In this document: piece by piece, positions 11,073-19,936 of the stretch | How the letters are laid out: each line of letters starts with the position of its first letter | How positions within the stretch are numbered: the stretch's first letter is position 1 | DNA from: Streptomyces diastatochromogenes | GTDB taxonomy: Bacteria; Actinomycetota; Actinomycetes; Streptomycetales; Streptomycetaceae | Assembly (NCBI GenBank): GCA_026913215.1 | Contig: JAPTYK010000001.1 | Span: forward strand, 6,014,001-6,078,000 | DNA: 64,000 bases | Direction of reading: 5' to 3' | The notes under the pieces: model-generated | Told to the model about the DNA's origin: nothing | The model's input: the letters and a program-made list of their open reading frames with translations, nothing else | Databases searched by the model: none | Program-made: the position numbers and the translations under genes

Positions 11073-11956
11073 TCAGGCCTTCGTGAGCAGACCGCGGCGG
11101 CGCAGGACCGCGCGCTCCAGCGGGCTGAAGATGAGCAGGTCGATGGCGATGCCGACGATCAGGATCAGGATGATCGCCAGGAAGATCCCGGCCATGTCGA
11201 TGTTGTTCCGGCCGTTCTCCAGGAGCTGGCCGAGGCCGAGGCCCAGGTCCGGCGAGGAGGCGATGATCTCCGCGCCATCAGCGAGCGCCAGGAGAAGGCC
11301 CAGCCCTGCTTGAGACCGGCCAGGTAGCCGGGGAGCGCGGCCGGCATCACGATGTGCCAGGCGCCCTTGAGGCCCGTCGCGCCGAGCGTCTGCCCCGCCC
11401 GCAGGAAGAGCGGCGGGACCTGGTCGACGCCGGCGACGAGGCCGTTGGCGATCGAGGGGACGGCGCCCAGCAGGATCACCGCGTACATCATGCTGTCGTT
11501 GAGGCCGAGCCACAGGACGGCGGGCGCCACCCAGGCCACCGAGGGCAGCGACTGGAGGCCCGCGAGGATCGGGCCGATCGCCGCGCGCACGAACTTCACG
11601 CGGGAGACGAGCAGACCCAGCGGGGTGCCGATGGCGAGCGCCAGGAGGAAGCCGAAGAGGGCCCGGGAGATGCTGGTCCAGAGGACCTGGAGGAGCGTGC
11701 CCTCCAGCCACATCGCGGTCAGGCTGTCCCACACCGCGGACGGGGCGGGCAGCTTGTAGTCGTCCGTCACCTTCAGGGTGACGAGCAGCTGCCAGACCAC
11801 CAGGACGAGCAGGACGGCGACGACCGGCGGCAGCACCTTCTTGACCAGCACCTGGCGGACCGGGAGCCGCGAGACGTTCACGGTGTCGAGGGCGTCCAGG
11901 CCCGCTTCGAGACCGGCCAGGTCGTCGGTGTTCGGGCTGATGTCAGTGCTGGCCAT
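11073..11956 (-). CDS. ssuC: Aliphatic sulfonate ABC transporter permease SsuC
   Basis: Inner-membrane permease of about 290 residues. The hydrophobic segment LPPVVAVLLVLVVWQLLV is followed by the BPD_transp_1 fold. The coupling (EAA-type) loop is GATGLKGAWHIVMPAALPGYLAGL, and the last TM segments are FLAIILILIVGIAIDLLI. I chose the ATG at 11956 (MASTDISPN), which overlaps the ssuB stop. One base is missing at about 11275 (GCGGCGGAG reads GCGCGGAG), which splits the frame between RSLMA and GAEIIASS. With ssuA and ssuB it forms a sulfonate importer, and the location in a sulfur block supports that over nitrate or taurine. Confidence 0.88.
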
Positions 11957-12729
11957 GACGGCGGATCTCCCCACGCAGGTGCTCGGTGATCTCGAGGGAC
12001 AGCTCCGCCACGGCGGAGTCCTCGATGCGGCGCGGCTGAGGGATGTCGATCGTCCACTCGTGCGCGATCCGGCCGGGCCGGGACGAGAGGAGGACGACGC
12101 GCTCGGCCAGCCGCACGGCCTCGCGCACGTTGTGGGTGACGAAGAGCACCGACAGTTTCGTCTCCCGCCAGATCCGGGTCAGCTCGTCGTGCAGCACGTC
12201 CCGGGTGATGGCGTCGAGCGCGGCGAACGGCTCGTCCATCAGGAGCAGGTCGCTGTCCTGGGCGAGCGCGCGGGCCAGCGCGACCCGCTGGCGCATGCCG
12301 CCGGACAGCTCGTGGACCCGCTTGTCGTACGAGCCGCCGAGCCGGACGAGGTCGAGCAGCCGCTCGGCCTCCCGCGGCGCTCGGCCTTGGCCACCCGCGC
12401 AGCCGCAGGGCCAGTTCGATGTTCTTGCCCGCGGTGAGCCACGGGAAGAGGGCGTGCTCCTGGAACATCAGGGCCGGCCGGCCGCCGGGGGTCTCGATGG
12501 ACCCCGCGGACGGCCGGTCGAGCCCGGCGACCAGGTTGAGCAGCGTGGACTTTCCGCAGCCCGAGGCGCCCAGGAGGGTGACGAACTCGCCGGGAGCGAC
12601 ATCGAGCGAGATGTCGTCGAGGACGAGCTGCCCGCCGGCGGGTCCGCCGAAGGACTTGGAGACATGCTGGATACGGGCGGCATGGGTCACCGCCGCACGG
12701 TCCTCGGCCTTGGCGAGCGTCGTGGCCAT
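11943..12729 (-). CDS. ssuB: Aliphatic sulfonate ABC transporter ATP-binding protein SsuB
   Basis: ABC ATPase with Walker A GASGCGKST, Q-loop MFQEHALFPWL, signature LSGGMRQRVALARAL, Walker B LLLMDEPFAALD and H-loop FVTHNV. I chose the ATG at 12729, because AGGAGG ends 8 nt before it; an upstream in-frame GTG would overlap that SD. Two G residues are missing, at about 12403 and 12382 (both GGGG reading as GGG), which break the frame between LRLRG and KRVHELSGG. The gene overlaps ssuC by 14 nt and energises sulfonate uptake. Confidence 0.9.
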
Positions 12730-12762
12730 GGTCGTCACCTCCTGGGTTTCAGCTGCGGGCTG

Positions 12763-13878
12763 TTACTTCGCGCCGAGACCGGCGTCGGAGACCTCGGGCT
12801 GACCCGCGGCCTTCAGGACCTTGTTGAGCGGCTTCAGGTCGTAGATGCCGGACAGCTCGGGCTGCTTCAGGAGACCGGCCTTCACCGCGTGGTCGGCCTG
12901 GGCCTGGAGGGTGGCCGCCAGCGGGTCGTTGGTGAAGCCGATGGACGGCCACGCAGCGTCGATGACCTTCGCGCCGAGCGCCTTGCCCGAGAGGGCCTTC
13001 AGCTTGGCGTTGGCCGAGGCCTTCGCCTTGTCCTGGTTGGCGTTGATCCACGCGTTGGTCTTCACCGAGCCGCGCAGGAACGCCTCGACGACGTCCGGGT
13101 GCTCCTTCAGGAACTTCTGCGACACGATGATGTTCGTGATGACGAACTTCTTGTCCGGCCACAGGTCGGACTCGTCGAGGAGGACCTTCGCACCCTCGCT
13201 GACCAGCTTCGAGGCGGTCGGCTCGGGCACCCAGGCGCCGTCGATCGCGCCGGAGGAGTAGGCGTTCGGGGTGACCTTGTTGTCCGTGCGGACCACGGAG
13301 ACGTCGCCCTTGCCGCTCTGGGCGTCGACCTTCCAGCCCTTCTCGGAGATCCAGTTGAGGAAGGCCACGTCCTGCGTGTTGCCGAGCTGCGGGGTGGCGA
13401 TCTTCTTGCCCTTGAGGTCGTCCAGGGTCTTGATCTTCGCCGGGTTCACCACGAGCTTCACGCCGCCGGAGGCCGCGCCGCCGATGATGCGGAGGTTGGT
13501 GCCCTTGGTCTTGACGTAGCCGTTGATGGACGGCGAGGGGCCGATGAAGCCGATGTCGATCGAGCCGGCGTTCAGGGCCTCGATCTCGGACGGGCCCGCG
13601 TTGAAGGTGGTGGGGACCAGCTTGGTGCCGCCCAGCTCCTTCTGGAGGATGCCCTCCTGGTCACCGACGAGCGCGGTGGCGTGGGTGAGGTTGGGGAAGT
13701 ACCCGAGCCGTACGGTGTCGGCGGAGAGCTTCTGACCCTCGGCGGCCACCTTCTTCGGGGCGTCGTCCTTCGTGGCCTCGGAGCCGTAGCCGCAGGAGGC
13801 GAGCGCGCCGATCAGCAGCGGCAGGGCGGCGGCGCCGGCGAGGCCGCGGCGCAGGGTGGTACGGGTGGTGGCAGGCAC
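12763..13878 (-). CDS. ssuA: Aliphatic sulfonate ABC transporter substrate-binding lipoprotein SsuA
   Basis: Intact 371-residue lipoprotein. A GTG at 13878 starts MPATTRTTLRRGLAG, and the lipobox LASC precedes the mature CGYGSEATK. The binding-protein fold shows VRLGYFPNLTHATALVGDQ, FNAGPSEIEALNAGSIDIGFIGPSP and KKIATPQLGNTQDVAF, characteristic of the SsuA/NrtA/TauA superfamily. The GGGGA before the GTG is the likely SD. It is separated from cysN by about 200 nt that contain a candidate leader ORF and a hairpin, so its expression may be adjusted separately from the cys genes. Confidence 0.9.
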   Translation of the reverse strand: MPATTRTTLRRGLAGAAALPLLIGALASCGYGSEATKDDAPKKVAAEGQKLSADTVRLGYFPNLTHATALVGDQEGILQKELGGTKLVPTTFNAGPSEIEALNAGSIDIGFIGPSPSINGYVKTKGTNLRIIGGAASGGVKLVVNPAKIKTLDDLKGKKIATPQLGNTQDVAFLNWISEKGWKVDAQSGKGDVSVVRTDNKVTPNAYSSGAIDGAWVPEPTASKLVSEGAKVLLDESDLWPDKKFVITNIIVSQKFLKEHPDVVEAFLRGSVKTNAWINANQDKAKASANAKLKALSGKALGAKVIDAAWPSIGFTNDPLAATLQAQADHAVKAGLLKQPELSGIYDLKPLNKVLKAAGQPEVSDAGLGAK

Positions 13879-13899
13879 GGGTGGTGTTCCCCTCGGTTC

Positions 13900-13916
13900 G
13901 ACTTCTCAGCGAAGTC
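13900..13916 (-). promoter_or_regulatory. Small stem-loop in the ssuA 5' region
   Basis: GACTTC and GAAGTC form a 6-bp perfect stem with a 5-nt loop, 22 nt upstream of the ssuA start and downstream of the candidate leader ORF. It could contribute to attenuation or translation control; it is short, so evidence is weak. Confidence 0.3.
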
Positions 13917-13982
13917 TGCGTTTATGTCTTTCGGGGTGGAGCGGGTGGAGCCGTGTCGCACCGCTCGGGCGGCGCACAGAGG

Positions 13983-14084
13983 TCAGCACGCACATCGCGC
14001 GACACCTCCCATGCCCGCGCCGAGGGCGCCGGAGCCGACCCGGCCGCCCTCCTTCGCGAAGGTGGCGTAAGCGTTCTGGTTCAT
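13983..14084 (-). CDS. Candidate leader peptide ORF between cysN and ssuA (33 aa)
   Basis: An ATG one base after the cysN stop (TGA-C-ATG) opens 33 codons starting MNQNAYATFAKEGGRVG and ending G-V-A-R-C-A-C-stop. GGGTGGG in the end of cysN can serve as SD. Two Cys codons sit at the very end, a natural place for cysteine-sensitive ribosome stalling ahead of ssuA, whose start lies 104 nt further on with a small hairpin between. I do not recognise the peptide as a named family. It could be chance, or a longer ORF broken by a missing base. A second small frame starts MCVLTSVRR in the same area. Confidence 0.45.
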   Translation of the reverse strand: MNQNAYATFAKEGGRVGSGALGAGMGGVARCAC

Positions 14085-14085
14085 G

Positions 14086-15426
14086 TCAGAAGTCCCACCC
14101 TTCTTCCTCGTCGACCGCGGCGACGGCCTTGGCCGTGGCGAAGGACTCGCCCGCCATGCCGGCCGCGAGCGTGGTGCCGTCCGCGGGGTCGATCAGCAGG
14201 AACGAACCCGTACGGCGCGAGTCCGCGTACGAGTCGAGCGCGAGCGGCTCGGCCGTGCGGACCACGACCCGGCCGATGTCGTTGGCGACCAGCTGCCCGG
14301 GGTTCGGGTGCTGGGACAGGTCGTCCAGGGTCAGCCGCGAGGGGATGTCCTTGACGATCGCCTTGACCGTGCGCGTGGTGTGCTTGAGCAGGACCCGCTG
14401 GCCGACGGCGAGCGGCCGGTCCGCCACGTGGCAGACCGTCGCCTCGACGTCCTGGCTGGTGGCCGGGGCGTCGCCGCTGGGCGCGAGCAGGTCGCCGCGC
14501 GAGATGTCGATGTCGTCGGCGAGCCGGATCGTCACCGACTGCGGGGCCCAGGCGATGTCCACGGACTCGCCCAGCGCGTCGATGGCGCTGATCGTCGACT
14601 TCCTGCCCGAGGGCAGCACCGTGATCTCCTCGCCGACCCGGAAGGCACCGGCGGCGATCTGACCGGCGTAGCCCCGGTAGTCGGGGTGCTCGGCGGTCTG
14701 CGGGCGGATCACGTACTGCACCGGGAAGCGGGCGTGGCAGGCCGTCAGGTCGTGGCTGACCGGGACGGTCTCCAGGTGCTCCAGGACCGTCGGGCCGCCG
14801 TACCAGTCCATGTTCGCGGACGGCTCCACGACGTTGTCGCCGGCGAGCGCCGAGATCGGGATCGCGGTGATCTCCGGGACGCCGAGCTCGGAGGCGTACG
14901 TCGTGAACTCCTCGGCGATCGCGGCGAAGACGGACTCCCGGTAGTCGACCAGGTCCATCTTGTTCACGGCGAGGACCACGTGCGGGACGCGGAGCAGCGC
15001 GGCGACCGCGGCGTGCCGGCGGGTCTGCTCGACGACGCCGTTGCGGGCGTCGACGAGGACCACGGCCAGCTCGGCGGTGGAGGCGCCGGTGACCATGTTC
15101 CGGGTGTACTGCACGTGCCCGGGGGTGTCGGCGAGGATGAAGCGGCGGCGGGCGGTCGCGAAGTAGCGGTAGGCCACGTCGATCGTGATGCCCTGCTCGC
15201 GCTCGGCCCGCAGGCCGTCGGTGAGGAGCGCCAGGTCGGGCGCCTCCTGGCCGCGCTTGATGGACGCGGCCTCGACGGCCTCCAGCTGGTCGGTGAGGAC
15301 CGACTTGGAGTCGTGCAGGAGCCGTCCCACCAGGGTGGACTTGCCGTCGTCGACGGACCCGGCGGTGGCGAAACGCAGCAGGGTGGTGGCCGAGACGTCG
15401 GCGAACTGCTCGGTGGACGTGCTCAT
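14086..15426 (-). CDS. cysN: Sulfate adenylyltransferase subunit 1 (GTPase) CysN
   Basis: 446 residues, intact. Elongation-factor-type GTPase that drives APS synthesis by the CysD catalytic subunit. G1 is GSVDDGKSTL, G3 is DTPGH and G4 is NKMD, and beta-barrel domains 2-3 follow. The start ATG at 15426 overlaps the cysD stop by one base (TAATG), a classic coupled junction. It is the last cys gene before the ssu genes. No C-terminal APS kinase domain is fused; CysC is encoded separately upstream. Confidence 0.96.
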   Translation of the reverse strand: MSTSTEQFADVSATTLLRFATAGSVDDGKSTLVGRLLHDSKSVLTDQLEAVEAASIKRGQEAPDLALLTDGLRAEREQGITIDVAYRYFATARRRFILADTPGHVQYTRNMVTGASTAELAVVLVDARNGVVEQTRRHAAVAALLRVPHVVLAVNKMDLVDYRESVFAAIAEEFTTYASELGVPEITAIPISALAGDNVVEPSANMDWYGGPTVLEHLETVPVSHDLTACHARFPVQYVIRPQTAEHPDYRGYAGQIAAGAFRVGEEITVLPSGRKSTISAIDALGESVDIAWAPQSVTIRLADDIDISRGDLLAPSGDAPATSQDVEATVCHVADRPLAVGQRVLLKHTTRTVKAIVKDIPSRLTLDDLSQHPNPGQLVANDIGRVVVRTAEPLALDSYADSRRTGSFLLIDPADGTTLAAGMAGESFATAKAVAAVDEEEGWDF

Positions 15427-16361
15427 TAGAAGTACCCTTCGCGCTTGCGGTCTTCCATCGCGGCCTCGGACATCTTGTCGTCGGCGCGGGTGGCGCCCCG
15501 CTCGGTGAGGCGGGAGGCGGCGATCTCGGCGATGACGGCGTCCAGCGTGGTGGCGTCGGAGTCGACGGCGCCGGTGCAGGACATGTCGCCGACGGTGCGG
15601 TAGCGGATGAGCCGCGTCTCGACCGTCTCGGTGTCCTTGGGGCCGCCCCACTCGCCGGCGGTCAGCCACATGCCGTTGCGGGCGAAGACCTCGCGCTCGT
15701 GGGCGAAGTAGATCTCCGGCAGCTCGATGCCCTCGCGGGCGATGTACTGCCAGACGTCCAGCTCGGTCCAGTTGGAGAGCGGGAAGACGCGGACGTGCTC
15801 GCCGGGGGCGTGCCGGCCGTTGTACAGCTGCCACAGCTCGGGGCGCTGGCGGCGCGGGTCCCACTGGGAGAACTCGTCGCGCAGCGAGAACACCCGCTCC
15901 TTGGCGCGGGCCTTCTCCTCGTCGCGGCGGCCGCCGCCGAAGACGGCGTCGAAGCGGTGCTGCTGGATCGCCTCGGTCAGCGGGACGGTCTGCAGCGGGT
16001 TGCGGGTGCCGTCGGGGCGCTCGCGGAGCTTGCCGGCGTCGATGTACTCCTGCACGGAGGCCACGTGCAGCCGCAGCCCGTGCCGGGCCACCACGCGGTC
16101 GCGGTACTCGATGACCTCGGGGAAGTTGTGCCCGGTGTCGACGTGCAGCAGCGTGAAGGGGACCGGCGCGGGGGCGAAGGCCTTCAGCGCCAGGTGCAGC
16201 ATGACGATGGAGTCCTTGCCGCCGGAGAAGAGGATCACCGGCCGCTCGAACTCGCCCGCCACCTCACGGAAGATGTGGACGGCTTCGGACTCCAGGGAGT
16301 CGAGGTGCGACAGCGCGAACGGACTGTCCGTGGTGTCGTGAGCGTGGACGACGGTGGTCAC
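15426..16361 (-). CDS. cysD: Sulfate adenylyltransferase subunit 2 CysD
   Basis: 311 residues, intact. ATP-PPase that makes APS from sulfate and ATP. The PP-loop is LFSGGKDSIVML at about residue 45, followed by LHVDTGHNFPEVIEYRD and FGGGRRDEEKARAKER, ending EDRKREGYF as in other CysD proteins. The start overlaps the cysC stop by 4 nt (ATGA) and the end overlaps cysN by 1 nt, so the three genes are translated as a tight unit. Confidence 0.96.
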   Translation of the reverse strand: MTTVVHAHDTTDSPFALSHLDSLESEAVHIFREVAGEFERPVILFSGGKDSIVMLHLALKAFAPAPVPFTLLHVDTGHNFPEVIEYRDRVVARHGLRLHVASVQEYIDAGKLRERPDGTRNPLQTVPLTEAIQQHRFDAVFGGGRRDEEKARAKERVFSLRDEFSQWDPRRQRPELWQLYNGRHAPGEHVRVFPLSNWTELDVWQYIAREGIELPEIYFAHEREVFARNGMWLTAGEWGGPKDTETVETRLIRYRTVGDMSCTGAVDSDATTLDAVIAEIAASRLTERGATRADDKMSEAAMEDRKREGYF

Positions 16362-16924
16362 AGCAGACCCCTCTCGGTGAGCAGCGCGTGGAGCTGTGCC
16401 GCGGACTCCTGCACGGTCTGGTTCTGGGACTCGATCCGGAGATCGGGGTTCTCGGGAGCCTCGTACGGGTCGTCGACGCCGGTGAGGCCGCTGATCTCGC
16501 CCGCGGCCTGCTTGGCGTAGAGGCCCTTCACGTCGCGGACGGAGCAGACCTCCACGGGGGTGGCCACGTGCACCTGGACGAAGGCGGTGCCCTCGGCCTG
16601 GTGGCGCTTGCGGACCGCCTCGCGGCTGTCGTCGTACGGGGCGATGACCGGCACCAGGACCTTGACGCCGTGCGAGGCGAGCAGTTCGGCGACGAAGCCG
16701 ATCCGCTGCACGTTGGTGTGCCGGTCCTCGCGGCTGAAGCCGAGGCCCGCGGAGAGGAACTCGCGGATCTCGTCGCCGTCGAGGATCTCGACCGCGTGGC
16801 CCTCCTCGCGGAGGCGGCCGGCCAGCTCGTAGGCGATGGTGGTCTTTCCGGCGCTCGGCAGGCCGGTGAGCCAGATGGTGGCACCGGTCACGTGGTTCTC
16901 CTGAAGTGTCTGAGTGTCCGTCAT
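16358..16924 (-). CDS. cysC: Adenylylsulfate kinase CysC
   Basis: 188 residues, intact. The Walker A variant GLPSAGKTT and the DGDEIREFLSAGLGFSREDR stretch identify APS kinase, which forms PAPS. ATG at 16924 overlaps the cysH stop by 4 nt. Since the neighbouring CysH carries iron-sulfur ligands expected of an APS reductase, PAPS made here may serve sulfation rather than reduction, as seen in other actinobacteria; that is inference. Confidence 0.94.
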   Translation of the reverse strand: MTDTQTLQENHVTGATIWLTGLPSAGKTTIAYELAGRLREEGHAVEILDGDEIREFLSAGLGFSREDRHTNVQRIGFVAELLASHGVKVLVPVIAPYDDSREAVRKRHQAEGTAFVQVHVATPVEVCSVRDVKGLYAKQAAGEISGLTGVDDPYEAPENPDLRIESQNQTVQESAAQLHALLTERGLL

Positions 16925-17633
16925 CCGTGCAGCCCGCATTCGGTCTTGGCCCGGCCCGCCCAGCGTCCGGCGCGGGCGTCCTCGCCCTCCAGGACGCGGC
17001 GGGTGCAGGGGGCGCAGCCGACGGAGGCGTACCCGTCCATGAGGAGCGGGTTGGTGAGGACGCCGTGCTCCGTGACGTACGCGTCGACGTCGTCCTGCGT
17101 CCAGCGGGCGATGGGGGAGACCTTGACCTTCCGCCGCTTCTCGTCCCAGCCGACGACCGGGGTGTTCGCCCGGGTCGGGGACTCGTCGCGGCGCAGGCCG
17201 GTGGCCCACGCGCCGTACGCGGTGAGGCCCTCCTCCAGCGGCTTGACCTTGCGCAGCGCGCAGCACAGGTCAGGGTCGCGGTCGTGGAGCCTCGGACCGT
17301 GCTCGGCGTCCTGCTCGGCCACGGTCTGACGCGGGGTCAGGGTGATGACGTTGACGTCCATGACGGCGTCCACGGCGTCGCGGGTGCCGATGGTCTCCTC
17401 GAAGTGGTAGCCCGTGTCGAGGAAGACGACGTCCACGCCGGGCTTGACGCGCGAGGCGAGGTGGGCGACGACCGCGTCCTCCATGGAGGAGGTGACGCAG
17501 AAGCGGTCCCCGAAGGTGTCCACGGCCCAGCGGAGGATCTCCAGCGCGGAGGCGTCCTCCAGATCACGGCCGGCCTGTTCGGCGAGTGCCTTGAGGTCGG
17601 CGCGGTGGCGTCCTGAACCTGATCGATCGTCAT
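16921..17633 (-). CDS. cysH: Adenylylsulfate (APS) reductase CysH, iron-sulfur type
   Basis: About 237 residues. SSMEDAVVAHLAS is the PP-loop-like start, and the C-terminal KTECGLHG contains the catalytic Cys. LCCALRK and GCAPCTRR give the CC...CxxC set that binds a [4Fe-4S] cluster, which marks APS reductases (EC 1.8.4.10) rather than PAPS reductases. ATG at 17633 (MTIDQVQDA) overlaps the upstream zinc-ribbon gene stop (ATGA). One base is missing at about 17608, shifting the frame before DLKALAEQAGRDLEDAS. Confidence 0.93.
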
Positions 17634-17809
17634 ATCGATTCCCTCCCAGTGGTGTTGCCCGAAGTCGCCGGGGCGAGGAGCCCCAGGAACTTCAACTGGA
17701 AGGCTCGGCTGCACGCGGCGCATTCCCAGGCGCCGTGACCCTGCTCGTTGGGACGCAGGTCCTCGTCCCCGCAGTAGGGGCAGTGGAACGGTGCGGCTCG
17801 CTCGCTCAC
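17630..17809 (-). CDS. 59-aa zinc-ribbon protein within the sulfur operon
   Basis: A GTG start at 17809 overlaps the sulfite reductase stop (GTGA), and the stop overlaps cysH (ATGA), so it is certainly translated in the operon. Two CxxC pairs (FHCPYCGDEDL and ECAACSRAFQLKFLGL) form a compact zinc-ribbon or rubredoxin-like knuckle, followed by a flexible tail. I recognise it as a conserved small neighbour of actinobacterial sulfite reductases, but I know of no proven function. Delivery of sulfide, electron transfer or regulation are all possible. Confidence 0.85.
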   Translation of the reverse strand: MSERAAPFHCPYCGDEDLRPNEQGHGAWECAACSRAFQLKFLGLLAPATSGNTTGRESI

Positions 17810-19501
17810 GACAGGGCCTCCTCGGAGGCGCGGGCCGCCCAGGTCGCGAAGCGCTCGCCGGTCTCGCGCTCCGCCTGGAAGCGCTTGAGGACCCGCTCCA
17901 CGTAGTCCGGGAGCTCGGCGGCCGTGACCTTGAGGCCGCGGACCTTGCGGCCGAAGCCGGCCTCCAGGCCGAGCGCGCCGCCCAGGTGCACCTGGTAGCC
18001 CTCGACGCGGTTGCCCTCGTCGTCCAGGACCAGCTGGCCCTTGAGGCCGATGTCCGCGACCTGGATGCGGGCGCAGGCGTTCGGGCAGCCGTTGATGTTG
18101 ATCGTCAGCGGCTCGTCGAACTCCGGGACGCGGCGCTCCAGCTCGTCGATGAGCGAGGAGCCGCGGCCCTTCGTCTCGACGATCGCGAGCTTGCAGAACT
18201 CGATGCCGGTGCAGGCCATCGTGCCGCGCCGGAACGGCGAGGGGGTGACCCGCAGGTCCAGCGCCTCCAGGGCGGAGACGATCGACTCGACCTGCGCCTC
18301 CTCGATGTCGAGGACGAGCATCTTCTGCTCGGCGGTGGTGCGGACCCGGCCGGAGCCGTGCGCCTCGGCGACCTCGGCGATCTTCGTCAGGGTGGCGCCG
18401 TCGACCCGGCCGACGCGCGGCGCGAAGCCCACGTAGAAGCGGCCGTCCTTCTGCTTGTGGACGCCGACGTGGTCGCGCCAGCGGCCGGCGGGCTCCTCGG
18501 GGGCGGGTCCGTCCGTCAGCTTCCGCTTCAGGTACTCGTCCTCCAGGACCTGGCGGAACTTCTCCGGGCCCCAGTCGGCGACGAGGAACTTCAGACGGGC
18601 GCGGTTGCGCAGCCGGCGGTAGCCGTAGTCGCGGAAGATCGAGATGACGCCCTCGTAGACGTCGGGGACCTCGTCGAGGGAGACCCAGGTGCCGAGGCGG
18701 ACGCCGAGCTTCGGGTTGGTGGACAGACCGCCGCCGACCCAGACGTCGAAACCGGGGCCGTGCTCCGGGTGCTCCACGCCGACGAAGGCGATGTCGTTGA
18801 TCTCGTGGGCCACGTCGAGCAGCGGCGAGCCGGAGATCGCGGACTTGAACTTGCGGGGCAGGTTGGAGAAGTCCTTGTTGCCGACGATCCGCCGGTAGAT
18901 CTCCTCGATGGCGGGGGTGCCGTCGATGATCTCGTCCTCGGCGATGCCGGCCACGGGGGAGCCGAGGATGACGCGCGGGTGTCGCCGCAGGCCTCGGTGG
19001 TGGACAGGCCGACCGCCTCCAGGCGGTTCCAGATCTCGGGACGTCCTCGATGCGGATCCAGTGGTACTGGACGTTCTGCCGGTCCGTGATGTCGGCGGTG
19101 CCGCGGGCGAACTCCTCGGAGATCTCGCCGATGACGCGGAGCTGTTCGGTCGTCAGCCGGCCGCCGTCGATGCGGACGCGGAGCATGAAGTACTCGTCGT
19201 CCAGCTCCTCCGGCTCCAGGACGCCCGTCTTGGTGCCGTCCAGACCCTGCTTGCGCTGGGTGTAGAGACCCCACCAGCGCATGCGTCCGCGCAGGTCGTT
19301 GGGGTCGATGGAGTCGAAACCGCGCTTCGAGTAGACCGTCTCAATACGTGTCCGCACATTGAGACCGTCGTCGTCCTTCTTGAACTGCTCATTGCCGTTG
19401 AGGGGGGTGAAGTGCCCCACGGCCCACTGGCCCTCGCCACGGTGGCGCCCGGCCTTGCGGCGGGCGGTGGCGGGAGTGGGGTTTTCCGGGGTGGCGGCCA
19501 T
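17806..19501 (-). CDS. sirA: Ferredoxin-dependent sulfite reductase (SirA/NirA-type)
   Basis: About 565 residues. Catalyses six-electron reduction of sulfite to sulfide with siroheme and [4Fe-4S]. The cluster/siroheme ligands are in MACTGIEFCKLAI and NINGCPNACARIQ, and the N-terminal half has GQWAVGHFTPLNGNEQFKKDDDGLNVRTRIE-type sequence. I chose the ATG at 19501 (MAATPENPT) with GAAGGA upstream; an in-frame extension starting further upstream has no SD. Bases are missing at about 19040 and 18980, with EIWNRLEAVGLSTTEACGD in an intermediate frame. First gene of the leftward sulfur block. Confidence 0.94.
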
Positions 19502-19636
19502 GGCGTTTCGTCCTTCGGGACTGCGAGAGGGCGGCTCTGACCTGCACACTCGCGCTCAGGTCAGAGGGGGCGCGTCAGTGCGCAGCAGGGTGGGGCAGAG
19601 TCGGGCTGAAAAGAAGTCGCGGCGGTGCTGGTTCTC

Positions 19637-19720
19637 TCAGCGCGCCGAACAGATGGCGCTGGACATGCGGCCGAGGTCGACGTGCCGCCGACTCACCAAG
19701 GCAATTCCAGTTCCAGACAT
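19637..19720 (-). CDS. Conserved sulfur-operon leader peptide (27 aa)
   Basis: ATG at 19720 opens MSGTGIALVSRRHVDLGR, then MSSAICSAR and TGA at 19637. This matches the actinobacterial putative leader peptides that carry an RRHVDL..R..SA.C core and precede sulfur genes. It lies 135 nt upstream of the sulfite reductase start on the same strand. A single Cys codon four from the end is suited to cysteine-sensitive stalling, as shown experimentally for mycobacterial cysteine leader ORFs. The mechanism here is inference; the ORF identity is strong. Confidence 0.85.
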   Translation of the reverse strand: MSGTGIALVSRRHVDLGRMSSAICSAR

Positions 19721-19773
19721 GACGGAAGCGTGTCACGGGACTTTGGACCCAGTCCAGCATCGTCCAGGATTCG

Positions 19774-19785
19774 GACATAGATGTC
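19774..19785. promoter_or_regulatory. Inverted repeat upstream of the sulfur leader
   Basis: GACATAGATGTC (5-bp arms, AG centre) sits 54 nt upstream of the leader-peptide start, in the place expected for the sulfur-operon promoter or operator. No regulator could be assigned. Confidence 0.35.
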
Positions 19786-19818
19786 TTGATGGGTGAGACG
19801 CTGTGTCGTGGGTCACGC

Positions 19819-19841
19819 AAAGGGCCCTGACGGGCCCCTTT
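19819..19841 (-). terminator. Terminator between the GNAT gene and the sulfur block
   Basis: AAAGGGCCC-TGAC-GGGCCCCTTT forms a GC-rich stem with one bulge and an A-rich/T-rich edge. It lies about 100 nt after the GNAT stop and would isolate the downstream sulfur genes from it. Confidence 0.6.
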
Positions 19842-19936
19842 CCATGGTCGACGCACGGGGCGGCACGCGCGGCCGACGCGCGAGGTCGGCACGTGCGGCC
19901 GGGGTGTGCGGCCGAGGTGTGCGGTCGGCGGGTGCC

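Noticed and set aside
19502..19549. N-terminal extension of the sulfite reductase (MCRSEPPSRSPEGRNA...)
   Set aside because: No SD, and the downstream ATG at 19501 has GAAGGA at good spacing.
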